Positions 44,897 to 56,638 of a stretch of DNA of 64,000 nt are shown one piece after another. Made by a program: the position numbers and the translations under genes. Location: NCBI GenBank assembly GCA_947034885.2, contig OX344756.2, forward strand, positions 15,310,098 through 15,374,097, read 5' to 3'. The notes beneath the pieces were generated by a model. It had not been told where the DNA came from and ran no database searches. It worked only from the letters and a program-made list of their open reading frames with translations. The first letter of the stretch is position 1. Each line of letters opens with the position of its first letter. This DNA is from Thuidium tamariscinum. Lineage: Eukaryota > Streptophyta > Bryopsida > Hypnales > Thuidiaceae.

Positions 44897-47800
44897 AGGA
44901 GGGTTTGGAGTCAGGACATTCGATCCCACGGCCATAGAAGTAGACACTGCATCTGAAGCTGACACGTGTGTCGGACATGGCCAGCTGTTTGCCACGTGGA
45001 ATTCGAACTTTGGAGCGTTTTCTTTTTTAAAAGGTAGACTGCTCTAAAAGGGACTTGATTGCCTTTCGGGGAAGCTGAACTCCTTGAATCAATTTTCATA
45101 GAAAGGAAAATGGAATTGGCATCTAACTCAAGTTGTTTCATCTTTTTTGGACCTATGTAGAATTAGTTATGAATTTTCAAAGCTCAAACGCAATGTGCTC
45201 TAAAAGCGACTACGTGCTGAAATATACAGCTGGAGTATATTGCAAAAACCAAAATTTACCGTTGTGGCATGGTCGCTTTTAGAAACATAATCGCCTTCAA
45301 AGCAGTCTTGGAAAATCTTCTACCCTACGCTTGAGTCAGATTCGTTAAAAAATAATTCAAAATAAAAATATATATGGCATATTTGAAATTTTCAAAAATT
45401 ATAGCGTTATATATATGAAAAGTTTAGAAAATATTAATGACAGTAATATGACTCTTAGGAAAAAAATCCATGAAAAATAAAAAATATTAAAAATCCCCAA
45501 AAAATTGTTTTATAAATCCAAAAAATCTACTATTACAAAATAAAATGTCAAAGCATACAACTTTGCAACTATAATAAAGAGCATTGCATTTATATGGTGA
45601 TTCCGCCCATTCGGCCTCTTGCTAAAAAAATGAGCCTGAAAATCTAACATCATTGAAATGCTAATTCATTGCATTCATGCTGATTCTAAAGTTGGAAGAC
45701 CCAATACTCAAGCTTTAGCTACATTCTATTGTACAGCAAAGGAAGAGCCTCCTACTGTACAGCTAATGAAATATTCTATATCTTTAATAATGAAATTCTA
45801 AAAATTCTAAATTGAGCTAACGAAGGGGTATTTCAACCAAAATTAAATTATTTTGTATGGGGCTTAACGAATTTGACCTAAGGATACAATAGAGTCCATC
45901 TGCTGAGTGCATCAAAATGGCGTGCTCATTGATAGACATTGGAGTAGTCCCACAGGTACACTGTGAAGTAACACTGCAAAAATTTGGAAGTTGGAGCCAT
46001 TGATCTTCCTATGCGGATAGTATAAAGATCAATGGTATAGAAAGTTTACATTGTTGCTTCTCAGTGTTGCTATGGTTGCTCTCACCGAAAGTCTTGCTTG
46101 GTGGAGGGCAAAGGTGCAAATACCAAAATCTGTACAAGTAGAAAAATATTCTCCTTAATGACAAAAAAAAATATTATATTTCAAAAATATAAATGGCGAA
46201 TTTTGTTAAAACGGCAAAATGTCATTAATTTGGTAGTTTTTATAATTCAAGTCATGTTGTCTGAAATCTAAACTTGTTATAGATCTTTAAAATATATACG
46301 TGCTGTAGATCTTTGAAATCTATACCTATCCAAGATGTTTTAGACCACATGGTTTGAAATCTAAATATGTCATAGATTTCGGAAATCTACACACATTTTA
46401 AATGTCTAAGATCTATACACGATTGTCCTAGATGTTAGCTTTTAGTTTAGACCAAGCAGTTTGAAAAATAGCATAGTGAATATTGCCAATTTATTGAAAT
46501 TCGCCATACAAACATCAAGGTGCGTATTTTCTTGAAATTTTTCATTCATTTGACCTCAAAATTAATGAGGATATAGTTACTTTTCATATTTTATCGTAAC
46601 TGATTTTGAATTTTTTGAAACCCAAAGCTTTTGAACATGCCTTGCTATAGCAAATAGCAACCATTTGGCAAATTTTGGTAGGTGTTTCTTTGCAAGGATT
46701 CGTTAAAATAGCTACATTGTTGACTACCGTCTAAATAAGGATCTAAATGTTGTTTTTATTATTAAGCTATTTCTTTAGTGGGATTTATTGACAATTGAAA
46801 ATAAAATTCTTGGTTTTCTTAGTCCCTATAGGATCAAGACCATTTCTTACCAAAAAAACATTTAAAACTACGATTTCAACTGCAAAGAGTAAAAAAGATT
46901 GAAAGGGATTTTTTGAGACATTTAACCATGGGATCTTACTCCTAACTAGTATGACAATGTGAGGAATAAATTTCACAAATTTTGATTATATAGATTGCAA
47001 GATATTTGTGTTTAAAAAGAAGAAAACATCTTTTTTGTAAGTTGTGTAACTAGATTATTTAACTTTGAACCTTATTAAGTCAAATTTTTGTACAACAAAG
47101 TTATGAGCTTTAAATCTTTGTAAAGGGAAATTGGATTGAAAATCTAAGAAAAAAAATGAATTAAAAAATTTTGATTTTCATCCTTTAAAAAATTGTTTTG
47201 TAGAAATACCAGAAAGAAGGCAAATCTAAATTATTAATACCTCTAAGATGGAATTAAGATGCACTAATCCCAATGATAAGATTGTTTTAGCATGCAAACT
47301 AAACCATGCAAAACTTTTTTCTCTCAAAAATTTGTAAAAATTGCATTTAGAAATGAATCCTACAAATTATTTTTTCAAAAAGATGCTTAAATTGCCTAAA
47401 AGATAAGATTGTTTATAACTTATACATCACTTATCCAAATGAAATCAAAGTTTTCTATGTGGAAATTTTTTTAATCTATATAAAAAATTTGATTTAAAAA
47501 AATCAAATTTTTGAAATTTGTTTTTCTTGCTTGGTCTCCCCAATTTTGAACATAACTTTGTTTTTGGCCATAACTTTTGTTCCCAAGCATAAATTAAAGA
47601 TAAAATTATATTTACATGAAGGTAATCACTTTTTTACCTTCAAAAATAGTTATAAGAACTATTAAAAAAATTGAAACCATAGGTATGTGCCTAAAATCCA
47701 AGTTGTACCTTGAAGGGACAAAAGGTCCTTGAGGGGTTAATATGAATTTAGGCTTTGGAAATTTATCAATGAAATGTGAAATTTTTTATTATTAAGTATA

Positions 47801-48063
47801 AAAATATGAAAAATTGATCATGATCTCTCATTTTCAAAAGATATGCATTTTAAGCTTACAAGGATTTGTAGGGTTTCAATGCCACCATGATACAATTATG
47901 TATATTGAACTTAATATTGGCATACTTTCACTACAAGAGATGTGGGTGTTTTTAGTAGGGGATAATAGTAAGAAAATATTGAAAAGACATTGAAAGTTCT
48001 GGAAAGTCAAATTGGGAAGTGGAGTCTTGTACATTTAGTTATAAATTCTTAAGAGTCATATAA
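44897..48063. other. AT-rich intergenic DNA, no gene recognised
   Basis: Contains TAGATTTCAAA-type repeats (46,240-46,440) whose reverse complement resembles 52,845-53,010, and text shared with 32,900-33,400. No coding frame of interest. Confidence 0.4.
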
Positions 48064-48498
48064 TTGTTTTGGAAAACAGGCTTTTCGGTCACTGAGCGGT
48101 ATGCATGTTCATTTCGGTTCTTCTCTTTGTGGAGGCACCGCCTTAGAAGAGAAGAATGGAGCTTGTCGTCGAGGGCTTGCTGCATTGCTCTGTTCTTCTC
48201 TTTGTGGAGGCACCGCCTTGCTCCATTGAGGTTTTTTGCATCAAGTGGTTTGTATAGAGCATTTTGAAGGCGTAGGGTTCCTCCTCAACTTCCTTGTTCT
48301 TTCATTTGTTCGTTTGGGGTGGACTGCCTATGCTACCAAAGTAACACAATGGTGGGGTTTGGATAGAAGCGAGTGGTGTGTACAATAAGGTAACAATTAG
48401 TGAATTGGTATCTGTAATGCAAGCAAAGAGCAACAAAATTGTGAGTTCAGTTGATGTCGCAAGGTTTAGATTGAAGACAACAATTGCAGTACAAGAGT
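48064..48498 (+). other. Short coding-like stretch interrupted by a foldback element
   Basis: TTCTTCTCTTTGTGGAGGCA followed by CCGCCTT occurs twice (about 48,118 and 48,193). A frame from 48,378 reads ISELVSVMQAKSNKIVSSVD... up to the insertion point at 48,498. It may be a piece of a gene or element broken by the insertion; family not recognised. Confidence 0.3.
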
Positions 48499-49147
48499 CA
48501 GGGTTGTGCGGACGTTGGCTTTTTCCCAAAAAAGCGTCCGAAAATCGGACGTCCGGACGACCAGACGTCCAAACGCTGGCGAATGTAGCAGACGCTGGGT
48601 AAAACCGCGGTACCGCCGTCTTGGTAAGAAAAATTTACGGACCGGTTTTACTAGCGGACGGCTAGCGGACAGGTAGTTTAATGGCGAACGGCTGGCGAAC
48701 AGGCGGTTTAGTGGCAGACGACAGGGTTGTCATATCGGACGGAATGGGGTTGACCGGCTGCGAACTTCAAGCGGCTGTAATTTTTGCAAAAAGCCTTCAA
48801 ATTGGGTAAATAAGATGTTTTTTGGCATCTACAAAAACTGTAGATGCCAAAAAAACATCTTATTTACCCAATTTGAAGGCTTTTTGCAAAAATTACAGCC
48901 GCTTGAAGTTCACAGACCCTAAACCCCATTCCGTCCGATATGACAACCCTAGCGGACAGCTAGCAGACGGCCGGCGGACGAGCGGTCGGACGGGAGCTCC
49001 GACGCCGGTGGTTGGGGCAGACGGCCAGCGAACAACAAGGCCGTCCGCCTTAGTTTTTACCGGGCGGAATAAATCACGAAAAATGAAATGTCACAAGACG
49101 TCCACGGGGTGCCAGACACTGGACGTCTGGACATCCGCACAGCCCTG
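48499..49147. mobile_element. hAT-type foldback element (non-autonomous)
   Basis: Ends CAGGGTTGTGCGGACG and GACATCCGCACAGCCCTG are terminal inverted repeats of the hAT type (5'-CAGGG). The flanking 8-mers ACAAGAGT and ATAGGAGT match at six of eight positions, which fits an aged 8-bp target duplication. The interior is rich in GGACG/CGTCC and GCGGAC/GTCCGC words on both sides of a central hairpin, so most of the 649 bp can fold on itself. No transposase. Confidence 0.75.
48722..48951. repeat. Nested hairpin at the centre of the foldback element
   Basis: Arms of over 100 bp: AGGGTTGTCATATCGG at 48,723 pairs with CCGATATGACAACCCT ending at 48,950. The inner 65 or so pairs (from GAACTTCAAGCGGC to GGCATCTACA) are almost perfect. 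Its ends repeat the AGGGTTGT start of the outer element, so it may be a second element inserted into the first. Confidence 0.8.
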
Positions 49148-49302
49148 ATAGGAGTGAATGGAGAGGCTTTTTGTAGGACTTAACTATGATGCACCTTGAA
49201 TGCGTGGAACCTAGTGTTTTTCCTCCTTTAAATAGGTTGTTTTGTTTGTTTTGCTTGACAACACATGTGGTGCTCTTTACCTAGGGCATGCTCCAGGTAA
49301 AA

Positions 49303-49665
49303 AATGAAGCACATTTGATTGGGATGGCTTATTGTGGGAAGATGTTGAGTTCAGGTGTAAGCTGAAAATTTGAAGGTGAACAATTCTCAGATCAAAGATG
49401 AAGCACATTTGATTGGGATGGCTTATTGTGGGAAGATGTTGAGTTCAGGTGTAAGCTGAAAATTTGAAGGTGAACAATTCTCAGATCAAAGATGAAGCAC
49501 ATTTGATTGGGATGGCTTATTGTGGGAAGATGTTGAGTTCAGGTGTAAGCTGAAAATTTGAAGGTGAACAATTCTCAGATCAAAGATGAAGCACATTTGA
49601 TTGGGATGGCTTATTGTGGGAAGATGTTGAGTTCAGGTGTAAGCTGAAAATTTGAAGGTGAACAG
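49303..49665. repeat. 94-bp tandem repeat, about 3.9 copies
   Basis: Units begin at 49,303, 49,397, 49,491 and 49,585 (GATGAAGCACATTTG...). The copies look identical apart from the first base(s), so expansion is recent. Confidence 0.92.
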
Positions 49666-52600
49666 TTTTCAACTGTAGTTGTGGAGTTTTGAGAACCTCG
49701 TTGTCGGGCATGGGCTGACTAAATTGTCATAAGCTTCGTCCTTTGAGCGTTTCTCGCACCTCCTTCAATATGTAAAATTGTTTGGCATTAAGAACTTCTT
49801 TAAAACCCTAGTCCCTCGGTTTTGCCTTTTTTTCCTCTTTTTGTTTGTTTTCCAATCACCAATCGAGCTTCAAAAGAAATAGAAACTCAACCAGAAACTC
49901 GACTGCTCGAATAATGAAACTAATACTGTAATAATGAAACGAATGTCAATTTTTTGCAATATGTTTTGAAAGCATTGCATGACAGTTGGTTGCAAAATGC
50001 TTCTGCAATTTTGAATTGTTTAGAGTGCTTGAATTTGCGAGACAGTTGGTTCTTAAGAATTGAAGACCTTCTCCATATTCAAGGTACAGTGCCTGACTTT
50101 TGAATTACGGCGTGATTCCTGGCCCAAATAGTTTTGGAAAGGCATATCGCTACAAAGAACACCGCACAGGATGAAAGAAATTGTATTTTCTTGTTCAATC
50201 ACGTATGATTTGAAGTTGTAGTGTTCTTAGGGCTTCCCTTCTTTCAATTGTGAAACTTGTGTACTATGAACAATCAAAAGCAATCTTTGTATTAGATTGC
50301 CATAGATGTTGTTTTCAGCATAAGAGCAGATTTAAAACATCCTACCTTACTTGAATTTTGGGTAGAGCAAAGAGTTTTCTGTACCATCTCACAGTTTACT
50401 CATAACACATTAAGATCTGTTGAAGACTTGTTCACAATTTTACAATTGCTTGAGAGCAAATGATGATTTTACAGTGAATATGAGGCCTCTTGATTTTTGA
50501 TACAAGCAAGTTGTGTTTGGTTTGAGTGTAGGACTGACAAAACAGGAGTGCTTGGATTTCGAAAATGTTTCTACTATGAGAGAGAGCTGGGATGGCTTGT
50601 TGCGGGATGGTTTGTTAGAAGATTCTAGTTTTCTTTATAGATTTAGATTTGTTCTTTGATTTTAGATTTTTTTTCCTTAGATTTTAGTTTTCTTTATAGA
50701 TTTAGATTTGTTCTTTGATTTTAGATTTCTTTTTTCCTTAGATTTTAGTTTTTTTTATAGATTTAGATTTAATATTAGATTTTAGATTTTTTTTCTATAG
50801 ATATGGAATTTTCATAGATTTAGACTTCATCATATGTACATTTGGACTTCTTGTAAGAAATAAAATTTCTTATTGATTTGGCTTTCTAAAATGTATAAAT
50901 TTCTACAAAGTACAATGTCTCCTATAGAAGATTTTGTTTCTAGTTAGAGTTGTCTTTTAAGAATGTTGAAAAGACATGTCAAATTCATGAAATTGGCATT
51001 TGAGTAAGGTATAATAATACAAGTCCTAGACACATGATTTTAAGCAAATTTTACTTAAACTACTTGACCTTTCAATATGCATTTTTTGACTAAAAATCCC
51101 ACTTAGAACACCCCTTTCTCTTGTAGTGTTTAGATTATTGTGAAATGGATGAAGTTGACTTTGATTGTAATCTATTGGTAGGTTGATATAGGACAATGGC
51201 TTGGTGGAAGACTTGAGTGAATTTTGTAAAGGTAGAAACACTAATATCTTCAAAGATAGCTATTACGTGCTAGTAAATGATAAAACAATTAATTTAGTGT
51301 CACATCTTTTCCTTGGTATTCAATGAATCAACAGTGTTTAAAAGAGCACTATGAGCATTAATTTTCAAATAGGGAAATAGTTTGATTTTTTGATTTTTTT
51401 TTCTACTTCTATTAGTGCAATTTAAAAAAAATCAACCTTCTATTTTGAATTGATTGATTTTGATGCTTTCTCTAGCAAATTTAGAGTTGTCGATTCGAAA
51501 TTGAAATTTGAAATTTTGAAATTTGATCATCTACAATATATTAAAAAAAATTGTAGTTTCTACAAGATGAAAAATAAAAGGCAACATTTGAGTTTCTTTC
51601 CTATGGGTCATGCTAATAGCTCTAAAGTAAATACATCTAAAATTGTCCAATTAAGCATATGAGAATAGTTGCCACTATTAAATTATCTAAATTTTTGTTG
51701 GATATTTGTTGGATTTTGGTAGGAGTCTTTAATTTCAAAATTGTTTTGTCTATAATCTTTAAACACACAAATAAATTACAAATTTTCAAAGAGCTAAAGT
51801 AGATCAATATACCCAAATTAGACCTTTAGTATAGTAGGCTTACAATTTATGCAAGAACATAGATGGAAGGTTTTGACAAAAATATTACAATTAGGTGTAC
51901 TTGTAGGAAGGTAAATACATCTAATCACAAATTCCACCTCAATTGCAACACTATATAGTCCCCCTTTACTTTATTTTAGATCTTGTATGTATAAAATTAT
52001 CATTCTTAAGGTATGAAATTTGTGCCACATGAATTAGTGAAGAATGTCAATTCTATATTTAAATTCCTAAATGAATATGGAAATTATATTGAGATGCAAT
52101 CAGGTAGGGGATGCAATTAGGTATATTTATCTCAATTTAGACCATAGAAATTTACAAAATGCTTAAAATAGTATGTAATTCTTAATAAAAGTGAAATAAA
52201 AGTGAAATAAAAGTGATAGAAATTAAAGAATACATCATGGTGTAATTGATGTACTCCTACTCTCCTAGAGCTAACACCAAGAAAAATTTGGTGGTAAAAA
52301 TTCAAAAGAAGTATATTATGAGCTTTCAAAATGACTATCTTTAAAATGTCATAAGAATTACAATTTTCATAATTAAAAAACAAAACTTAATTGGATACAA
52401 AGTAGATTATTGAAGCACATTTTCTTAGTTCATCTTGAAAACATTTAAATTCAAGAATTATGTGAAATTTAGGTTTTGAAATAAAAAATGCATGTGAGGC
52501 TTATAATTTTTTCTTAAATCAATGAATGAATAAACCTTATATTGTGTTTTGTCCAATTCTTGCTATTTACAATTGATGAACCTTTCACCTATAAAAAAAT

Positions 52601-55532
52601 GTTTTTAAAATTCAAGTCTTCCTATTCAAATAAAGATTATGCCAAGTGTACTAAGGTGTACTTGAATATCAAATATTGAAATTTATAGCAAGATGGACGG
52701 TTTGTACTCAACCATGGTTTGTTTATTGTTTAATTTTGGAATTATGTAGTAACATGGTGAATTTTATTATAATGGTAGTATTTCATATGGTTTCATTTTC
52801 CAGACTATGGTTTGAACTAAAAGATGACATTTAGGACAAATATAGATTTTTAGACTTCTTGGATATATAGATTTCAAAATTCTACAACCAATTAGATTTC
52901 AAACTACATGATTTAAAACATCTTTGAAATATATAGATTTCAGACGTCTATGGCTTATATAGATTTCAAAATTTTATGACAAGTTTTGATTTTAGATTGC
53001 ATGGTCTAAACTATAAAAAGTATCAAATTTGATGGAATTTTGCCATTTCAATGAAATTTGCCATTAACTTTGTTTTATACTATAACTATGATGTTTTACT
53101 ATATGTCATATACGTACAATGAAAATTTATTATTCTTTGAGGACACATTAAATGTTTTTAAGCCCCATAGGAGAGTGTTTCAAGGTTGTTTACCGAAATT
53201 GTTCATTGTTCACTGAACCAGTGATTGTTGGTTTGGATTTTTGGAAAAAAAATTAATTTAAAAAAAATTCTAGAATGTATAAAAAACCCTTAAAAACTGA
53301 TTTTTTAACTATGATTTTTTAATAAAAATAATTAGTTAAAAAAATTAGTAAAATCTGATGTGGCACTTTCTTGACCACGTCAAATTGCTTACATGGCAAT
53401 GTTCCCAATGTTCCCACAGTTCAAGTACTTACAATCTTTTAAATGTCTAGAAAACATCTAATGATTTTATATTTCTACCATGTTTTAGACATATGACTTA
53501 ATGTTTATAAATTAAATACAATTTTTTTCATTCATACCCTTTCTTTCTTACATTATATTACATTATTTGTCTATTTTGTTTGTATTGGTAAGACCTCTTA
53601 GATCATAAGTCATTACAAATCTTGTTCTTGGTACTAGACAAATTTTATTTCATTTTCAAAGATATATTGGTTAATATGTCTACTGCAATTTCTAAAAATT
53701 TATAGGTTTTTTATTTTATTTTTTTGGAAAACAGCAATGAAAATTAAAACTAAACATCAAAAACCTTTTCCTAATTTGTAAAGTATATGGTGATGCTTTG
53801 GAACCAATTGTTCACAATACACAACTTATACTCTTAAAGGGAAGAGAGAATATAAACTCGAGGGATAAACTCCCGATGCAATAGAAAGTGGCATGAGATA
53901 AAAAGTAGGGTCAATCTAATTTATTGGAGGAAAAATTTATATTTTTGGTAGATGTACCATAGCATTGGTAATATGTCTTGGTTGGGTTTATATATAAAAT
54001 AGGGTGGTGAGAAATTCCTCCTTTTTTTTGAGCAATAGAAAAAAATAAGATATCCAATTTTTAATCCCCCTAGAAGTGCTTAGTAGGTTCAAGGTCACAT
54101 TTACTAGCTTTGGTAAGTAGGCTATAAGTTAATCTAATGGATTTGAATTAGGTACCTTTAGAGGTTGGTAGGAAATGTGTTGGCAACTTGACATGATGGT
54201 GTGGGAGTTTGAACTATTGTCAAGGTTTTGGAGTTTTGTAGCAAATTCTCTAGCAAGTGCTGGGTTGTGAGTTTCTGCCTTGTCAGAGTCATTACAATAT
54301 TTAGAAGTCTCCACAACTTAAATACGTGAGTAAATCCTTTGAAGAACCTACCAAAAAAGCCCTCCTCCATTCCTCTAGATTGTGACATTAAAGAAGTTTG
54401 AGAGTGAAGAACTTGAAACCTATAAAAATGACCTACATCAACTCCAACTACGGAATACATCTGAGAGCTTTTCCAATTGTCCCTTCAATGAACATTTCTA
54501 AAAAAAAACTAGGATTCAATCCACAACATCACTAATAACACTATTCTTTAAAATGGATGTTGAATAGGAAGAGAATCTGTCGAGTTGTGAACTTGTACTG
54601 TATCGTTTTTCATATGGCCTTTTCAAAGGTATACCAATGGTATCACTAACTAGGATTCAATGCATTGGAATGTTAGTAGTTCTCAACTTCTCAAGTTTGC
54701 TTTTGCAATATATTGCAAGTCTTTTGAATACTACTTACTTTTTGAATGTAGAAAAAAAATAGGATGCCCAAAAATAGGCCCTCCAAGACTTTACAAAAGA
54801 AAATAGGGTATAGAAAAATATGCACTAGTAGCTTTTTATCTACTAATAGGGAGGAGAGAAAAAACTGGGAAGAGATAAATACCCCCCCATTAAATACCCC
54901 ATTATTGCACGTGATTTTGAATTGTATAGGAGAGTTTACCCCTCAAGAATATAAAAGAAAATCTCATTCAAATCTATAACCTCTAAGTATGTAGTGACAC
55001 TTTGAAACCAATTGTATACAATGCACATTTCATACTTTTGAAGGATAGAAAAAATCCTAAACAAAAAATAATGAATGAATGTATACACAAGAGTATAAGA
55101 TTATATAAAAATTTATATAAAAGTATAAATAAAGATTCTATAAATATTAATATGTACGTGTATATGTAATAGATATGTATGATATACAAGATATTTATAT
55201 AAAAGTAAAATTAAAGATCCTATAATCATTAATAAATACACATATATGTAATGGATATGCATAATGAAAAAGATAATGCTTTTACTCTTAACCTTTTAGT
55301 AATGTATTCTTGTGGGCCTAAAATTGATTCAAAGCTCATTACAAAGCACTACAATGGCATCTCTATGTAACTTGATGCCTCAATGGTAATTGAAAAATGA
55401 TAACCCAATTTGGTAGCAATAGTTGGGCAGCTATGGCACGACCTCATCTAATGAGGCAGTATCTCACATTCTACTTATTGATGCTATAGTCATTTGGAGA
55501 GCAAGTGGTGGCAAACTAGCAATGTTCTTATG
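49666..55532. other. Long AT-rich stretch, no gene recognised
   Basis: No coding frame above chance. Contains an array near 50,622-50,800 and scattered T-rich and TATAGATTT motifs. Probably worn repeats. Confidence 0.4.
50622..50800. repeat. ~65-bp tandem units
   Basis: Three units of TAGTTTTCTTTATAGATTTA followed by GATTTGTTCTTTGATTTTAGAT, the third degenerate. Confidence 0.75.
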
Positions 55533-56455
55533 GAGCCTTCGGACATACAAAATTTTAGCAACATCTTCTCTAGTTTGAACCAATTTGAATAGACAATAAG
55601 CTAGTCAACCCCTTCTGATTAGTCCTTCATTTCAAAAGTTTTAACTATTCTATTTCTGAACATAGGAAGTGGGAGTAATTGGCCTATTATGATGCACTAT
55701 GAACTCTTGATTTCCTTTGCAATTCCTAACCAACCCATGATTTGAATCCTACATACCTATATGTCAAAAATAGGTTTCAAAAAATCTTAACAAAAAAAAT
55801 AATTGTAATTTAGTTTTTGGGTGGAAAAATATGGAAAAATTCCAAATCTATCTTAAATCTATTTCTCACTGGAAACCCCCCCCCCAGCCCCCCACCAAAT
55901 TCAACTAGGAGCTATGCTGAATCCCTTAAGTGATCGGAAATGGGTTGCAAGCTTTACTTGTAAAAGGACGATGGCAGGAACCTTTACACTTACACTTTTT
56001 TCTGAGCTTCAGGGCTCCCATCCCATCATCAACAGCCACGTGTACATCCACGTCAGCCTTTCAGACGTGGGCGCGTCGTTGGGTTTCCACAGCAGAGCTC
56101 GCTCCGTCCGAAGGCGGGCTCCTCGCCTTCCTGGTTCTCCTCACGTGCTTGTCTTCGGAGACATCTGATAAAATTGGAACGATACAGAGGAGATTAGCAT
56201 GGCCCCTGCGCAAGGATGAGGTCACCCACTCCACAGATTGGAGTTGTTGGGGTGATGCTACTCAAGCTGGGTTGCTTTCAAATTCGTTGATTTGGAGGAG
56301 CTGGGTGAGGATTTGCGGTCGTAGAGAATATTGAATACTGTTCCCAGGAGTGGCTTTCGAACGAATATGTTTGACTCGAGTGCCTGTTGAATTCATGCAT
56401 TTTTTCCTGGTGAAATTTCTATAGCCGAGTATTCTCATGAATTACTGCCTCGAAT
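55533..56455 (+). repeat. Duplicated upstream segment, copy 1 (before the dehydrogenase gene)
   Basis: Matches 59,240-59,755 in the same orientation: shared AATTTTAGCAACATCTTxTC, CACGTGTACATCCACGTCAG, CAGACGTGGGCGCGTCGTTG, GGAGCTGGGTGAGGATTTGC and TTTTTCCTGGTGAAATTTCT. Copy 1 has two extra pieces: about 357 bp at roughly 55,600-55,956 (ending in a poly-C tract and AT-rich text) and a U6 snRNA fragment at 56,151. The shared ACGTG-containing boxes are G-box-like, so this is likely promoter DNA. Confidence 0.85.
56151..56219 (+). ncRNA. U6 snRNA 5' fragment (pseudogene)
   Basis: About 69 nt match the 5' two-thirds of plant U6: a short 5' stem-loop (GTCTTCGGAGAC), GATAAAATTGGAACGATACA, the ACAGAG box, AGATTAGCATGGCCCCTGCG and CAAGGATGA, where it stops. 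The 3' part is absent, as are the U6 TATA box and upstream element at their usual distances. The paralogous segment at 59,500-59,515 lacks this piece (CACGTGCCTGGGTCACCC), so it was inserted after, or lost from, one copy. Not a functional U6 gene. Confidence 0.88.
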
Positions 56456-56638
56456 CACCTTTGCCGATGATCGCGCCGCTGTGAGAGAAGATCTCGGCCG
56501 TTTAGTAGATTAGGGTTTAGGGTGCGAGTTGAGCTGATTAGGGGTAGGGTTGCTGCACGCGACATTGCTGTAATGCTGTCGCTGTACTAATTAGAATCTC
56601 CGGCTGGCAGCATTGAAACTCAGGGGCGTGTTTCGAAA

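Noticed and set aside
49303-49665. CRISPR-like array
   Set aside because: Contiguous 94-bp units without distinct spacers, in a eukaryotic context.
56151-56219. Functional U6 gene
   Set aside because: The 3' third and U-tract are missing, and there is no TATA box at about -30.
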